DNA of 64,000 bases from Burkholderia savannae (GCF_001524445.2 NZ_CP013418.1:1488001-1552000), one strand, 5' to 3'. Shown: positions 8,264-17,697, counted from the stretch's first letter. Notes: generated by a model from the letters alone, not told the origin. Translations and numbers: made by a program.

Positions 8264-9310
8264 ATGGATTTCAATCTGTTCAATGCTCAGCCGTTCGCCC
8301 CCGATCCCAGCAAGGCGCTGGCCATGTTCCCTCGACTCAAGCGCTATAGCGACGCGCTCGGCAACACCCCGCTGCTGGAAGTCCCGGGGCCGAAGAACGG
8401 AGGCCGCATTTTCGCCAAGCTGGAGTCAAAAAATCCGTCGGGCTCCATCAAGGATCGCGTCGCCTTCGGCCTCTTTTGCGACGCGATCAATGCCCACGAC
8501 TTCAGCCAGGCGCCCCTGAAATTGCTCGATTCGTCGGGCGGAAACATGGCGAAGGCGCTCGCCCATCTGGGTCATCTGTGCGGGCTGACGGTGCAGGTCG
8601 TGATACCGGACTCGTCGTCGGAAGAACTGCTCCGATCGCTGGAAGAAAGCCAAGCGATCGTCACGAAAGTGGACCGCAACCATTTCCTGCTCGGGATCAT
8701 CGCGCGGAGCCAGCAGATCGCCAGCGAAGAACCCGAGTGGACCTTGCTGTCCCAGCATCTGAACCAGGTGAATACCGCGGTGCATCAGCACCATACGGGC
8801 GCGGAGATACGCCGCCAACTCGACGGCATGCGCGCGCACGTCTGGGTCGCGGCCGTCGGCACCGGCGGCACGCTCGCAGGCGTATATGCCGCGCTGGCGG
8901 AGCAGAACCCCGATGTGCGCGTGATCGGATGCACGCCGCGCGAAATGCCGTTCGGCACGCTGGAGCCGCCCAACGGCCACGCCCGATTCGCGGGCGCAGG
9001 CGGCTTGGGCTATGGATTCCGTCAGCCTTTCGTCTCGCTGATTCCCTTCAGCGTGCCTTTCCAGTCGGTGTCGCACGAGGAATCGCTGAAGGCGATGTAC
9101 GCGTTCTTCGAAGCAACCGGCATCCCGATCGGCGGCTCCTCGGCCGCGAACTGGCTCGTCGCGCGCAGCGTCGCCGAACGGCTGGGGAAGGACGCGAACG
9201 TGGTCACCGTGTTCGCGGACGCAGGCAACGATGCCGACCGCGAACGCGGTCGCCAATTGATCGCAATCGAACGACGTGAAACCGGGAGCGCAAGCCATGC
9301 CATTGCCTGA
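8264..9310 (+). CDS. Cysteine synthase-like PLP enzyme (SbnA/OASS fold type II)
   Basis: A 348-aa fold-type II PLP enzyme. NPSGSIKDRVA contains the Schiff-base lysine, Lys63; SSGGNMAKALA is the substrate-binding loop; and GTGGTLAGVYAAL is the phosphate-binding glycine loop of PLP. Start at 8264 follows GGGAGA. Relatives perform beta-replacement on O-acetyl- or O-phosphoserine, making cysteine, 2,3-diaminopropionate precursors (SbnA) or related amino acids. Here, inside a secondary-metabolite operon, it more likely makes a dedicated amino acid building block or performs beta-replacement on a pathway intermediate than supplies cysteine (inference). It overlaps the following gene by 14 bases. 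Confidence 0.8.
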   Translation: MDFNLFNAQPFAPDPSKALAMFPRLKRYSDALGNTPLLEVPGPKNGGRIFAKLESKNPSGSIKDRVAFGLFCDAINAHDFSQAPLKLLDSSGGNMAKALAHLGHLCGLTVQVVIPDSSSEELLRSLEESQAIVTKVDRNHFLLGIIARSQQIASEEPEWTLLSQHLNQVNTAVHQHHTGAEIRRQLDGMRAHVWVAAVGTGGTLAGVYAALAEQNPDVRVIGCTPREMPFGTLEPPNGHARFAGAGGLGYGFRQPFVSLIPFSVPFQSVSHEESLKAMYAFFEATGIPIGGSSAANWLVARSVAERLGKDANVVTVFADAGNDADRERGRQLIAIERRETGSASHAIA

Positions 9311-9872
9311 CAACGACATGATGTCGACCCTCGTCGGCCTCGCCAATCTGGCGCGAACCCGACTCGATGACGGCGCGGGAATGAAAGCCGCGCGCCGGAC
9401 GATCGCCGAGCGGATCGGCAGCGAAAACATCGTCATCCTTCCGGCGCTCGAGTTGTGCGACATCAAGTTCAAAGCCCAGGCCGACGACCGGCCCAGCGTC
9501 GGCGACGTGAACTCGCATACCGACCGGTGGATCGGCGACGACGGCATCGAACTGGGCACGGTGCGCGGCGAAGGATGGAAGATCGCGAGCATCGGGCAAG
9601 ACGTCATCTCCTACTATCGCGAAACCGCGGAGACGACGCTCGGCAGAATCGAAACGGCGGGCATCTGGAATTCCTCCGCGATCTGGCAGAGCCGTTGGCA
9701 ATCGCTTTTCGCCACCGGCGTCAGCGGAGCGGTGACCGGCATGTTCGGCGTCCGGCAGCTGTACCAGGAAGTTCCGCGCATGCGCTACAGGTCCTTCGTC
9801 TTGCTCATTCCGATCGAAGCCGCCGACGCGTCTTTGCGAGACCGCATCCTGCGCGGATTCGCGGCCGACTGA
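9297..9872 (+). CDS. Unrecognised 191-aa biosynthetic-operon protein
   Basis: I do not recognise this family. Start at 9297 follows GGGAG and overlaps the preceding stop, so it is part of the operon. No signal peptide, membrane helix, cofactor motif or metal-binding cluster is evident. The middle has alternating polar/hydrophobic stretches (VNSHTDRWIGDDGIELGTV) and a later glycine-rich segment (FATGVSGAVTGMFGVRQL), which suggests a beta-barrel of the lipocalin or allene-oxide-cyclase kind, but that is a guess from pattern only. Placement between a PLP enzyme and the polyketide synthase suggests a role in cyclisation or a tailoring step. Confidence 0.7.
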   Translation: MPLPDNDMMSTLVGLANLARTRLDDGAGMKAARRTIAERIGSENIVILPALELCDIKFKAQADDRPSVGDVNSHTDRWIGDDGIELGTVRGEGWKIASIGQDVISYYRETAETTLGRIETAGIWNSSAIWQSRWQSLFATGVSGAVTGMFGVRQLYQEVPRMRYRSFVLLIPIEAADASLRDRILRGFAAD

Positions 9873-9884
9873 ACCAGGTGCCCC

Positions 9885-12782
9885 ATGCGCAATCAGCTCT
9901 GCGAGCGGGATATCGCCGTCATCGGAATGGCCTGCCGTTTTCCCGGCGCGAACGATCCCGACGAGTACTGGCACAACCTGATCAACGGCGTCGAATCCGT
10001 GGTCGAGCTCGGCGTTGCGCCGCCCGACAGGCATGCCGTTCCGTTCGCCGCGCCGCTCAACTGCGACGTCCTGTCTTTCGACGCCGCGTTCTTCGGCGTC
10101 GGCCATCGCGATGCGGCGTTGATGGACCCGCAGCACCGCTTGTTCCTCGAATGCGCGTGGCATGCGCTGGAAGACAGCGCAACGATGCCCGCGCAGTTGA
10201 AAGACGCCGGCCTTTTCGCGGGTTGCAGCAGCTCGTCGTATCTGCACGAACTGCAGCGATCGGAACTGATGGAGAAGTTCCAGCCGTCCGAGTTCGAATT
10301 GCAGATCACTAACGATAAGGACTACCTCGCGAGCCGCGCCGCCTGGCACCTCGGCATCGAGGGGCCCGTGCTCGGCGTGCAAGCCGCCTGCGCCACGTCG
10401 CTCGTCGCCGTCGCCGAGGCGGTCGAGGCGCTGCGAGCCGGCCGCTGCCGCATCGCGCTGGCGGGCGGCTGCACGGTGCGCCTGCCTCAGCGCGCGCCCT
10501 ATCGGGCGCAGCAGGGGATGATCTACGCCAAGAACGGCCACTGCATGCCTTTTTCGCGAGACGCAAGCGGCACCGTGTTCGGCAGCGGCGTGGCGCTCGT
10601 GGTGCTGAAGCCGCTTTCGGCGGCATTGGCCGACGGGCAGCGCGTGTTGGCGGTGATCAAAGGCTGCGCCGTCAACAACGACGGCGCCGACAAGGTCGGC
10701 TTCACCGCGACGAGCGTCTCGGGTCAACGCACGCTCATCGACAAAGCCATGCGAGACGCCGGCCTCGCGCCCGCCGACATACGGGCGATCGAAGCACATG
10801 GAACGGGTACGATCGCCGGCGATCCGATCGAGTTCGATGCGCTGAACGCGCTGTTTGTGGCGCAGGGGCCGGCCGGCCACCAATGCGCGTTGGGCTCGGT
10901 CAAGGCGAACGTGGGTCATTTGGAAACCTGCGCCGGCATGGCGGGGCTCGTCAAAGCCGTGCTCGAAATCCGTCACGGCTGGATCACGCCGCAGATCCAT
11001 GTCGGCGAGGTGAATCCGCGCATCGCGCTCGATGGCAGCCCGTTTTACCTACCGCCGGGCGCCGAACCATGGGACGCGGCAGACCCGCGAAGCGCGATCG
11101 GCGTGAGCGCCTTCGGCATCGGCGGCACCAACGCACACGTGTTGCTCGCCCGCCCCGGCGCGAGTGATCGCCGCGCGGCGCCGCGTCCACTCCACTATCC
11201 GTCGGCCATCCCGGTTTCCGCGCGCAGCGAGGCCGCGTGCCATCGATTGATGCAGACCTACCGGTCGGAACTCTCCGGCTCGCCCGCCGATGCCCTGGCC
11301 TGGAGCGCGCAAACGGCCCGTCGGTCGCAGAGATACCGCGGCATGCTGCACGTCGATTCTGCAGGCGCACTGGAGCCGATCGAGAACGTTCGCGACACGG
11401 GCCGCCGCGGGCCGCGCGTCGTGTTTCAGTTCCCCGGCCAAGGAAGCCAGTTCGTCGACATGGCCACGGGTCTCGCGCAGTCGAACAACGCCTTCGCCGC
11501 GCTTGTGCGTCGACAGGTGAGCCTGCTGCGCGCATGCGCGGACGTCGACGTTTCCTTCCTGCTGAACGCCGGCGGCAAGCCTGCCGGCTTGTCGGATACG
11601 GCGACGGCGCAACCGGCGCTGATTGCGGTTCAGATCGCGATGGCGCGCTTGCTGATGCAACATGGCGTCGTCCCCAACGCGGTGATCGGTCACAGCCTGG
11701 GCGAGATCGCCGGCGCTTGCATCGCCGGCATGCTGACCGACGAGCAGGCGCTGCTGTTCGCCGCGCAGCGGGGCCGGTCGATGTCCCGGCTTCCCGGCGG
11801 CGCGATGCTCGCAGTCGCGTTGAGCGAGCAAGCGTGCAGCGCGTGGCTGTCCGACGAAGTGTCGCTCGCCGCCGTCAACGGCAGCGAGGCCTGCGTGCTT
11901 TCCGGCACACCGGCGGCGATCGGCCGGACGGAATCGGCCTTGAAGGCGCGCGGCGTTCGCTGCCGCACGTTGGCGGTGTCCCACGCGTTCCATTCCGTGA
12001 TGATGGACCCGGCGTTGCCCGAGCTTGCGTCAGTGGCGCCGACAAGCTCCGCGGCGGCGCCGGACATCCGCTTCCACTCGACCTTGCTGGGCGCGGAACT
12101 CGCCGAGGGCGCGCGGCTGGACGCCGCGTACTGGACACGCCATGCCCGCGAGCCCGTGCGGTTCCGCGAGGCGCTCGATTCGCTGCCCGATCGCGGAAAG
12201 ACGGTTTTCGTCGAAGTCGGCCCGGGCGCCACGCTGACCGCGTTGAGCCTGTCGTCGCGCCCCAAGGATGCGTCGGTGCGCACACTGCGGAGCGAACGCG
12301 ACGAAACGGAGGACGGCGAGGTTTGGCACACGGCGCTGCGCAAACTGTGGATGGCGGGCCTCGATCTCGACTGGCGCCCTTCGTGGAACGAACCGGGCGA
12401 GAACGTCAGGTTGCCTCATTATCCGTTCGACAGGCAGCGGCACGGCGCCGGCGCCGACATGGATGCGGAAACCCGATCGGCGCGCGTGGCGGCTGCGCAT
12501 CCATCCGCCCGACGCTACGCGACGCTCGATGCGGCGGCCGACGCACTCTGGGAAAAGGCCACCGGAATCGCGCCATCGGCCCCTCATCAACCGTTCAGCG
12601 AAGACGGCGGCGACTCCTTGGCGGCAATCCGGCTCGTCGTGCTGGCCGAGTCGGAGCTGGGCGTCGAAATGAGTCTGTCGGACTTCATGCGCACCCCCAC
12701 CCCAACAGGATTGCGCGCCTGCCTCGCCGCCGCGGGCGCCGCCAACGTCATCGATGCACACAGTTCAGGAAAGGAGATTTGA
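9885..12782 (+). CDS. Monomodular type I polyketide synthase, KS-AT-ACP
   Basis: A 965-aa protein with three domains. Ketosynthase (about 8-425): active Cys169 in QAACATSLVA, His305 in HGTGT, His345 in KANVGHLE, so the catalytic triad is complete. Acyltransferase (about 510-790): FPGQGSQ, GHSLGEIAG with Ser604, and HAFH at 700-703, which predicts malonyl-CoA. Carrier domain (about 880-950): GGDSLAAIR with Ser911 as phosphopantetheine site. There is no ketoreductase, dehydratase, enoylreductase or thioesterase, so one round would leave a beta-keto thioester. The ACP-ligase pair upstream is the logical starter source. The KS motif ACATS in place of ACSSS is a known but less common variant. Confidence 0.93.
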   Translation: MRNQLCERDIAVIGMACRFPGANDPDEYWHNLINGVESVVELGVAPPDRHAVPFAAPLNCDVLSFDAAFFGVGHRDAALMDPQHRLFLECAWHALEDSATMPAQLKDAGLFAGCSSSSYLHELQRSELMEKFQPSEFELQITNDKDYLASRAAWHLGIEGPVLGVQAACATSLVAVAEAVEALRAGRCRIALAGGCTVRLPQRAPYRAQQGMIYAKNGHCMPFSRDASGTVFGSGVALVVLKPLSAALADGQRVLAVIKGCAVNNDGADKVGFTATSVSGQRTLIDKAMRDAGLAPADIRAIEAHGTGTIAGDPIEFDALNALFVAQGPAGHQCALGSVKANVGHLETCAGMAGLVKAVLEIRHGWITPQIHVGEVNPRIALDGSPFYLPPGAEPWDAADPRSAIGVSAFGIGGTNAHVLLARPGASDRRAAPRPLHYPSAIPVSARSEAACHRLMQTYRSELSGSPADALAWSAQTARRSQRYRGMLHVDSAGALEPIENVRDTGRRGPRVVFQFPGQGSQFVDMATGLAQSNNAFAALVRRQVSLLRACADVDVSFLLNAGGKPAGLSDTATAQPALIAVQIAMARLLMQHGVVPNAVIGHSLGEIAGACIAGMLTDEQALLFAAQRGRSMSRLPGGAMLAVALSEQACSAWLSDEVSLAAVNGSEACVLSGTPAAIGRTESALKARGVRCRTLAVSHAFHSVMMDPALPELASVAPTSSAAAPDIRFHSTLLGAELAEGARLDAAYWTRHAREPVRFREALDSLPDRGKTVFVEVGPGATLTALSLSSRPKDASVRTLRSERDETEDGEVWHTALRKLWMAGLDLDWRPSWNEPGENVRLPHYPFDRQRHGAGADMDAETRSARVAAAHPSARRYATLDAAADALWEKATGIAPSAPHQPFSEDGGDSLAAIRLVVLAESELGVEMSLSDFMRTPTPTGLRACLAAAGAANVIDAHSSGKEI

Positions 12783-12784
12783 TC

Positions 12785-13801
12785 ATGGCCATCATCAACC
12801 ATCCCAGGTTCGGCGAATACGAAGTCGAAACCGTCGTGGTGGACGACAAGAGCTCGTTCACCATTGCCTGCTCGCCGCGCAGGCATCTGCTGCCGAGCAA
12901 CGGCGGCATCCGGTGGCACCGGTATCCGTCGCTCGAGCGGCAGAAAGACGAGGCGATCATGCTCGCCCACGCGATGGACCTGAAGCACGGCCTTTACCGG
13001 ACAGGCTTCAGCGGCGGCAAGATCGTCGTCAACAGCAAAGTCGGGCCCGACGAAGCGCCGCACGTGCTCGACGCCATCGGCCAGGTGCTCAACCGGTACG
13101 ACGGATCGATGTACACGGGCTGCGACATCAACACGAGCAGCACCCACATGACCTACCTCAGAAAATCCACGCGATGGATACTGGATGCGATGGAAAGCCC
13201 GCAGATCAATACCTCGATCGCGACCGGCTACGGCGTCTGGAGCGCCCTGAGGGCGATACTCGATCAGTCGCCCGGCCGCGACGATGCGCCGCTCGTCGCC
13301 ATTCACGGGATGGGCAAGGTCGGACGCGAAGTCGCACGGCAATGTCTCGCGCATGGGTACGACGTGATCGGATATGACATACGGCCGAGCGACGACATTC
13401 CGGCAGGCGTGTCGATGCTCGACGACGAGGACGCGTTTTGGACGCACGCGTCGGACGTGCTGTGCATTGCGTCGCTGTCCGGCGTACTCGATGCCGATAC
13501 GGTCGATCGCATCCGCACGCGCTGGGTCGTGAGCAGTTCCAACTCGCCCTTCGCGAGCCCTGAAGCGCAGGCAAAACTGCTCGCGAACGGCGTCCAATAT
13601 CTACCCGATTACGTCTGCAACGCGGGAGCCGTGATATGCGATAGCGTTGAGCGGTCGTTCCCGGACATCTTTCAGACGATGACGCAGGCGCAGGCGAACG
13701 AATACACGGGCGCGTTGATCAGCACCAAGACCGGGGAGCTGCTCAGGCGCGCGCGACTGCTCGGCTGCGACGTGCATACGCTGTTGTCGCGCGTCCACTG
13801 A
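12785..13801 (+). CDS. Leu/Glu/Phe/Val dehydrogenase-family amino acid dehydrogenase
   Basis: A 338-aa enzyme starting at ATG 12785, two bases after the synthase stop, with AGGAG just upstream. GFSGGKIVVN corresponds to the GGGK lysine region of leucine dehydrogenase, TGCDINTSSTHM to its TAEDVGTT catalytic-aspartate block, VAIHGMGKVGREVA to the NAD-binding Rossmann loop, and PDYVCNAGAVI to PDYVINAGGVI. The family oxidatively deaminates L-amino acids to 2-oxo acids. In this operon it may convert lysine or another diamino acid to an oxo-amine that cyclises to an imine, feeding the flavoenzyme at 14418; ScyB of scytonemin synthesis is a precedent for pathway-specific use. Substrate is inference. 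Confidence 0.85.
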   Translation: MAIINHPRFGEYEVETVVVDDKSSFTIACSPRRHLLPSNGGIRWHRYPSLERQKDEAIMLAHAMDLKHGLYRTGFSGGKIVVNSKVGPDEAPHVLDAIGQVLNRYDGSMYTGCDINTSSTHMTYLRKSTRWILDAMESPQINTSIATGYGVWSALRAILDQSPGRDDAPLVAIHGMGKVGREVARQCLAHGYDVIGYDIRPSDDIPAGVSMLDDEDAFWTHASDVLCIASLSGVLDADTVDRIRTRWVVSSSNSPFASPEAQAKLLANGVQYLPDYVCNAGAVICDSVERSFPDIFQTMTQAQANEYTGALISTKTGELLRRARLLGCDVHTLLSRVH

Positions 13802-14417
13802 GCAAGCCATGCACGCGCACCGCCGTCGTACCGAATTCCCGCGATCGGGGCGCGGCGCGCGAAACAGCGGCTTGGCCGGGCGCCGCGTCCGTCGAGCAGG
13901 CCGGCCCGCTCCCAGCCGCACGTCTTATCCGTCCGGGCCGCTCGTCCCGACGGCCCGCTTTCATCGCGAAACAGCATGTCGACCGACGTTTCGCCGCAAC
14001 GTCGAACGCCGCTGCGCCGTGCGCTCGCCGCAGCCATGCCGGCGTTCGCTCCACACGCTTGGGGGCCGCCGCGCAAGCCGCTGTCGCCATGGACATCGCC
14101 GGCCGCGGCGTCCGCGTCCGCGTCCGGCGGCCGATGCGCCGCCGATTGCTCGGCGACGGCACCTTGACGCATGCGATGCCCCTGTTGCGCGCCGACGCTC
14201 CCTTCGTAGGCGCCGGCGGTTGGGGGCCGACGAACCGTCTCGCGAGCTTCACGGCCGTTTCCCGCCCATTGCGCATCAACCCGGCTACCGGCCGGGCTCG
14301 AACAGGACGCGACCGTCCCTGCACGCTTGAGGCCGGAGCGCCGTCACGCGCGGCGCGCTGCCCGAACGGTTCCCGCAAGAACACCACACGCACTCGATAA
14401 CCTCTCAGGAAGCTACC
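13802..14417. other. Intergenic region between dehydrogenase and flavoenzyme genes
   Basis: About 600 bases in which overlapping frames on both strands are Arg/Ala/Pro-rich with no motif or good ribosome binding site. No terminator with a T-run was found, so the flavoenzyme gene may be read from the operon promoter or from its own. Confidence 0.5.
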
Positions 14418-15701
14418 ATGCAATCCATCAAACCCGGTTCGACCTACGACGTGTTGATCGTCGGCGGCGGCATTCTCGGGCTCGCGAGCGCCTATTACGC
14501 GACGGCCAGAGGCTTGAGCACGCTGATCGTCGATCAATTTGGCGTACGGAACGACGTCAACAGCTCCAAGGGCGTCGAGCGCATGTTCCGGCTGATGCAG
14601 GACAACGAATCCGAGGCGCGGCTTGCCGAGGCGTCGCTCGCGCTATGGATGGAAATCCAGCTCGCAACGGGTACGCGCCTGCTCGCGATGGACGACCTCC
14701 TGTTCTTCGGGCACCGGGATGCCCCGATGACCACCGAAGGCAACGTCGCCCAGGTCCGGAAAACGATGGACGGCATGGGAATGCCGTATGAATATCTGGA
14801 TTCGCCCGAGGCAATCCATCGGCGCTTTCCGATCTTCAATCTCGCCCCCCTGCCCCGCGATTACGTGGGGCTCGTCCAGGCCGCCAGCGCCTCGATCAAC
14901 GTGCAGGCGGCGGCGAGAACCTTCCTGCTTGGCGCGAAGCGCACCGGTCGTCTCCACGTGCTCGACGGACAAACCGTCGTGAACGTCGAACATCACCAAC
15001 AGGCGGCCGACTGCGCGTACGCGCTTCACACGCAGAGCGACGGTGCGTCGATGACGGTACATGGACGCCACCTCATCGCGTGCCCCGGCGTATGGGCGGA
15101 TTCGGTGCTGCGCGGCCTCGGGCTCAAACAGAGCGGACGCTGGAAAATCTGGCAGATGAACTATGCGTACTGGGACCTCAAGGCAAGCCATCCCAAGATG
15201 CCCATCTGGTTCGAGTTCGGCAACGTCGATGCGAGCGACCGGGGAACGTTCTACGGATTTCCTCAATTGGATTTCTCGCCGGCCATGCACAACATGGTGA
15301 AGATGAGCGCGGACTACACCTACGACGTCTTCGACGAACCTTCGGCCATCCGGGCCACCGTGAGCGATCGACTGATGCGCGAGCTCACCGAGCATCTCGG
15401 GCAGCTCATCGACCTGGACGTCATCGATGCGGATCGTTACCAGCACGCGGGCACGTGCCTCTACTCGATGAGCCCGGACGGCAAGCTCGTCATCGGCCGA
15501 ATTCCGACGCAGCCGCGCGGCGAGTCGTACCATGCCCGCGCCGCCATGTGCATCATGGAATCGGGCCGGGCATTCAAATACGCCCCGCTGTTCGGCCGCG
15601 TGCTGGTCGAGCTGGCCGTCGACGGCCATTCCCGCTATCAAAGCGATCTGGAAATCTTCTCGCCCACGCGCGATGGCCTGTTCGATTCGTTGAACCGCTA
15701 G
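14418..15701 (+). CDS. NikD/monomeric sarcosine oxidase-like covalent flavoprotein
   Basis: A 427-aa flavoenzyme. DVLIVGGGILGLASAYYA (11-28) is the FAD dinucleotide-binding loop, SSKGVERMFR matches the conserved flavin-contacting Arg block, and GTCLYSMSPDGK contains Cys347, aligned with the Cys that covalently holds FAD in sarcosine oxidase and NikD. GRAFKYAPLFGRVLVELAV matches the C-terminal block of NikD more closely than that of sarcosine oxidase in my by-eye comparison. NikD oxidises piperideine-2-carboxylate to picolinate. With a leucine-dehydrogenase-like enzyme beside it, a picolinate-type starter acid is plausible (inference). N-methyl amino acid or pipecolate oxidation are alternatives. 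AGGAAGC precedes the start. Confidence 0.82.
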   Translation: MQSIKPGSTYDVLIVGGGILGLASAYYATARGLSTLIVDQFGVRNDVNSSKGVERMFRLMQDNESEARLAEASLALWMEIQLATGTRLLAMDDLLFFGHRDAPMTTEGNVAQVRKTMDGMGMPYEYLDSPEAIHRRFPIFNLAPLPRDYVGLVQAASASINVQAAARTFLLGAKRTGRLHVLDGQTVVNVEHHQQAADCAYALHTQSDGASMTVHGRHLIACPGVWADSVLRGLGLKQSGRWKIWQMNYAYWDLKASHPKMPIWFEFGNVDASDRGTFYGFPQLDFSPAMHNMVKMSADYTYDVFDEPSAIRATVSDRLMRELTEHLGQLIDLDVIDADRYQHAGTCLYSMSPDGKLVIGRIPTQPRGESYHARAAMCIMESGRAFKYAPLFGRVLVELAVDGHSRYQSDLEIFSPTRDGLFDSLNR

Positions 15702-16101
15702 AACGACGCACGCCCCGCCTCCATGGAAGATCGGCTCCGTGACGGGGCGGCGGCCACCTCGAGCCGATGGGCGGAGCGCAGGGTGGAATCCCTCGGCACA
15801 CGGCGTCAATCCGGAATACGAAGAGAAACATATCGCCGCCGCACGAAGCACGACGCGGCCCCCCCTTCCTGCGCCACGTGCCGGCATCCGGACGATCGGC
15901 CTGCCCCCGCGCCGCCGGCATATCCGCGTCTCGGCGTGCAACTCGCGCGCCCGTCGCGGGTCCAACACGGCGCTTTCGCGTTGCCGCATCCACTCATTTG
16001 CCCATCGATCGCCAGCTCGCGACGCATTTTGATACGAGCTTTCCTGTGTACCGTCATCGCGACGAGGTACCGGCCGACACTCACGTATCGTCCAGCACGT
16101 C
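15702..16101. other. Intergenic region at the right edge of the biosynthetic locus
   Basis: About 400 bases with no supported gene, terminator or repeat. It separates the biosynthetic locus from the flanking PuuB-like gene. Confidence 0.45.
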
Positions 16102-17394
16102 ATGCTCACATTCGTCAACCAACCGCACGCCGCGTCGTACTATGCGGCAACCCTCAACGACACCACTCGCCATCCGTCGCTGGAAGGCCCGATCGACGCC
16201 GACGTCTGCGTGATCGGCGCGGGCCTCACCGGCGTGTCGGCGGCGCTCAATCTCGCCGAGCGCGGCCATTCGGTCGCGGTCGTCGAGGCGTCGAAAGTCG
16301 GATGGGCGGCGAGCGGGCGCAACGGCGGCCAGATGATCGGCGGCTTCGCATGCGGAATCGACGCGTTCGGGCCGTACCTGAACGCCGGCGAAATCCGGCT
16401 GATGTGGGACATGGGGCTCGAAACGCTTTCGATCGTCAAGGAGCGGATCGCAAAGCATGCGATCGACTGCGCGCTCGTGCCCGGCCATCTGAGCGCCGCG
16501 AACAAGCCGCGCGACGTTCGCGCGCTGCGCGGCTGGCGCGACGAAGCCGCGCGCCGCTTCGGCTACGATCGCCTGCGTTACGTCGAGCGCGACGCGCTCG
16601 CGCAATACGTTCAATCGGACCGCTATCTCGGCGGCCTCTTCGATCCGGACAGCGGCCATCTGCATCCGCTCAACTACACGCTCGGGCTCGCGCGCGCGGC
16701 TGTCGGGCAAGGCGCACGCATCTACGAGGACAGCGCCGTCACGCGCATCGCGAGCGAAGCCGGGGCGCACGTCGTATCGACGGCGCGCGGAGAAGTCCGC
16801 GCGAAGTTCGTCGTGCTCGCGTGCAATGCGTTTCTCGGCGCGCTCGCACCCGCACTGTCGCGCAAGATCATGCCGGTCGGCACCTACGTGATCGCGACCG
16901 AACCGCTCGGCGAGGCACGCGCGCACGCGCTGATGCCCGCGCAGGCGGCGATCTGCGACAGCCGCTTCGCGCTCGACTATTTCCGCCCCGCGCCCGACAC
17001 GCGGCTGCTATGGGGCGGCAAGGTCAGCTACTCGACGCTCGAGCCGCGCGATCTCGCCGAAGCGATGCGCCGCGACATGCTGAAGACGTTCCCGCAGCTT
17101 GCGGACGTGAAGGTGGACTACGCGTGGGGCGGCTTCGTCGACATCACGATGAATCGCGCGCCGCACTTCGGCCGCTTGTCGCCGACCGTCTATTTCGCTC
17201 AGGGCTTCTCGGGACACGGCGTCAACACGACGGGGCTCGCGGGCAAGCTGATCGCCGAGGCGATCGACGGACAGGCCGCGCGCTTCGACGTGTTCGGCAA
17301 GATCCGCCATCGCGACTTTCCCGGCGGCGCGGCGCTCAGGACGCCGGCGCTCGTGCTTGCGATGGCGTGGCATCGGCTGCGCGATCTGCTGTGA
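16102..17394 (+). CDS. DadA/PuuB-like FAD-dependent amine/amino acid oxidoreductase
   Basis: A 430-aa DAO-superfamily enzyme. DVCVIGAGLTGVSAALNLAE is the N-terminal FAD loop; GWAASGRNGGQMIGGF is the flavin-contact block typical of gamma-glutamylputrescine oxidase and related enzymes; YAWGGFVDITMNRAPHFG and AQGFSGHGVNTTG close the FAD site. It should oxidise an amine or gamma-glutamylated amine in the cytoplasm, giving an aldehyde, ammonia and hydrogen peroxide. It is a full-length paralogue of the truncated gene at the left window edge, in the same orientation, so the locus between lies between two copies. It shows the strong GC codon bias of core genes, unlike the exporter region. Confidence 0.85.
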   Translation: MLTFVNQPHAASYYAATLNDTTRHPSLEGPIDADVCVIGAGLTGVSAALNLAERGHSVAVVEASKVGWAASGRNGGQMIGGFACGIDAFGPYLNAGEIRLMWDMGLETLSIVKERIAKHAIDCALVPGHLSAANKPRDVRALRGWRDEAARRFGYDRLRYVERDALAQYVQSDRYLGGLFDPDSGHLHPLNYTLGLARAAVGQGARIYEDSAVTRIASEAGAHVVSTARGEVRAKFVVLACNAFLGALAPALSRKIMPVGTYVIATEPLGEARAHALMPAQAAICDSRFALDYFRPAPDTRLLWGGKVSYSTLEPRDLAEAMRRDMLKTFPQLADVKVDYAWGGFVDITMNRAPHFGRLSPTVYFAQGFSGHGVNTTGLAGKLIAEAIDGQAARFDVFGKIRHRDFPGGAALRTPALVLAMAWHRLRDLL

Positions 17395-17697
17395 TGGCGC
17401 GTCGCGCCGGCGAGCGGGCGCACGCGAGCGCGCCAGACGCCCTGGGCCGCCGCTAGATACGGCGTGACGGCGCGACCGGTCGCCGCCCGCCGCACATGGT
17501 CGGCGCCGGACGGACGATTCGAACACCGCGCATGCCGTCGAATCGATGTAGAACATGGACGCACGCGCCGCTTGCGAGATTGCTTGCATGCGCAACGAAC
17601 ATGCGATGCACGGCGCGGCAGCCTGCATTCCAGCCGCCGCGCGACTGCTTCGGCCGATGCCGTCGCGCAATCAACCGCGCACGCCGTCATCGTTCGA
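17395..17697. other. Convergent intergenic region
   Basis: About 300 bases between the oxidoreductase and the chemoreceptor, which converge. No clear stem with T-run and no small gene is supported. Confidence 0.4.

Noticed and set aside
5545..9310. Catecholate siderophore operon (AMP ligase plus SbnA-like enzyme)
   Set aside because: No isochorismate genes, no NRPS condensation domain and no Fur box; the ligase lacks the pocket Asn, and a TetR-type operator is present instead.
13809..14400. Possible genes in the gap before the flavoenzyme
   Set aside because: All frames are Arg/Pro/Ala-rich, overlap each other and lack motifs and ribosome binding sites; typical of high-GC non-coding DNA.
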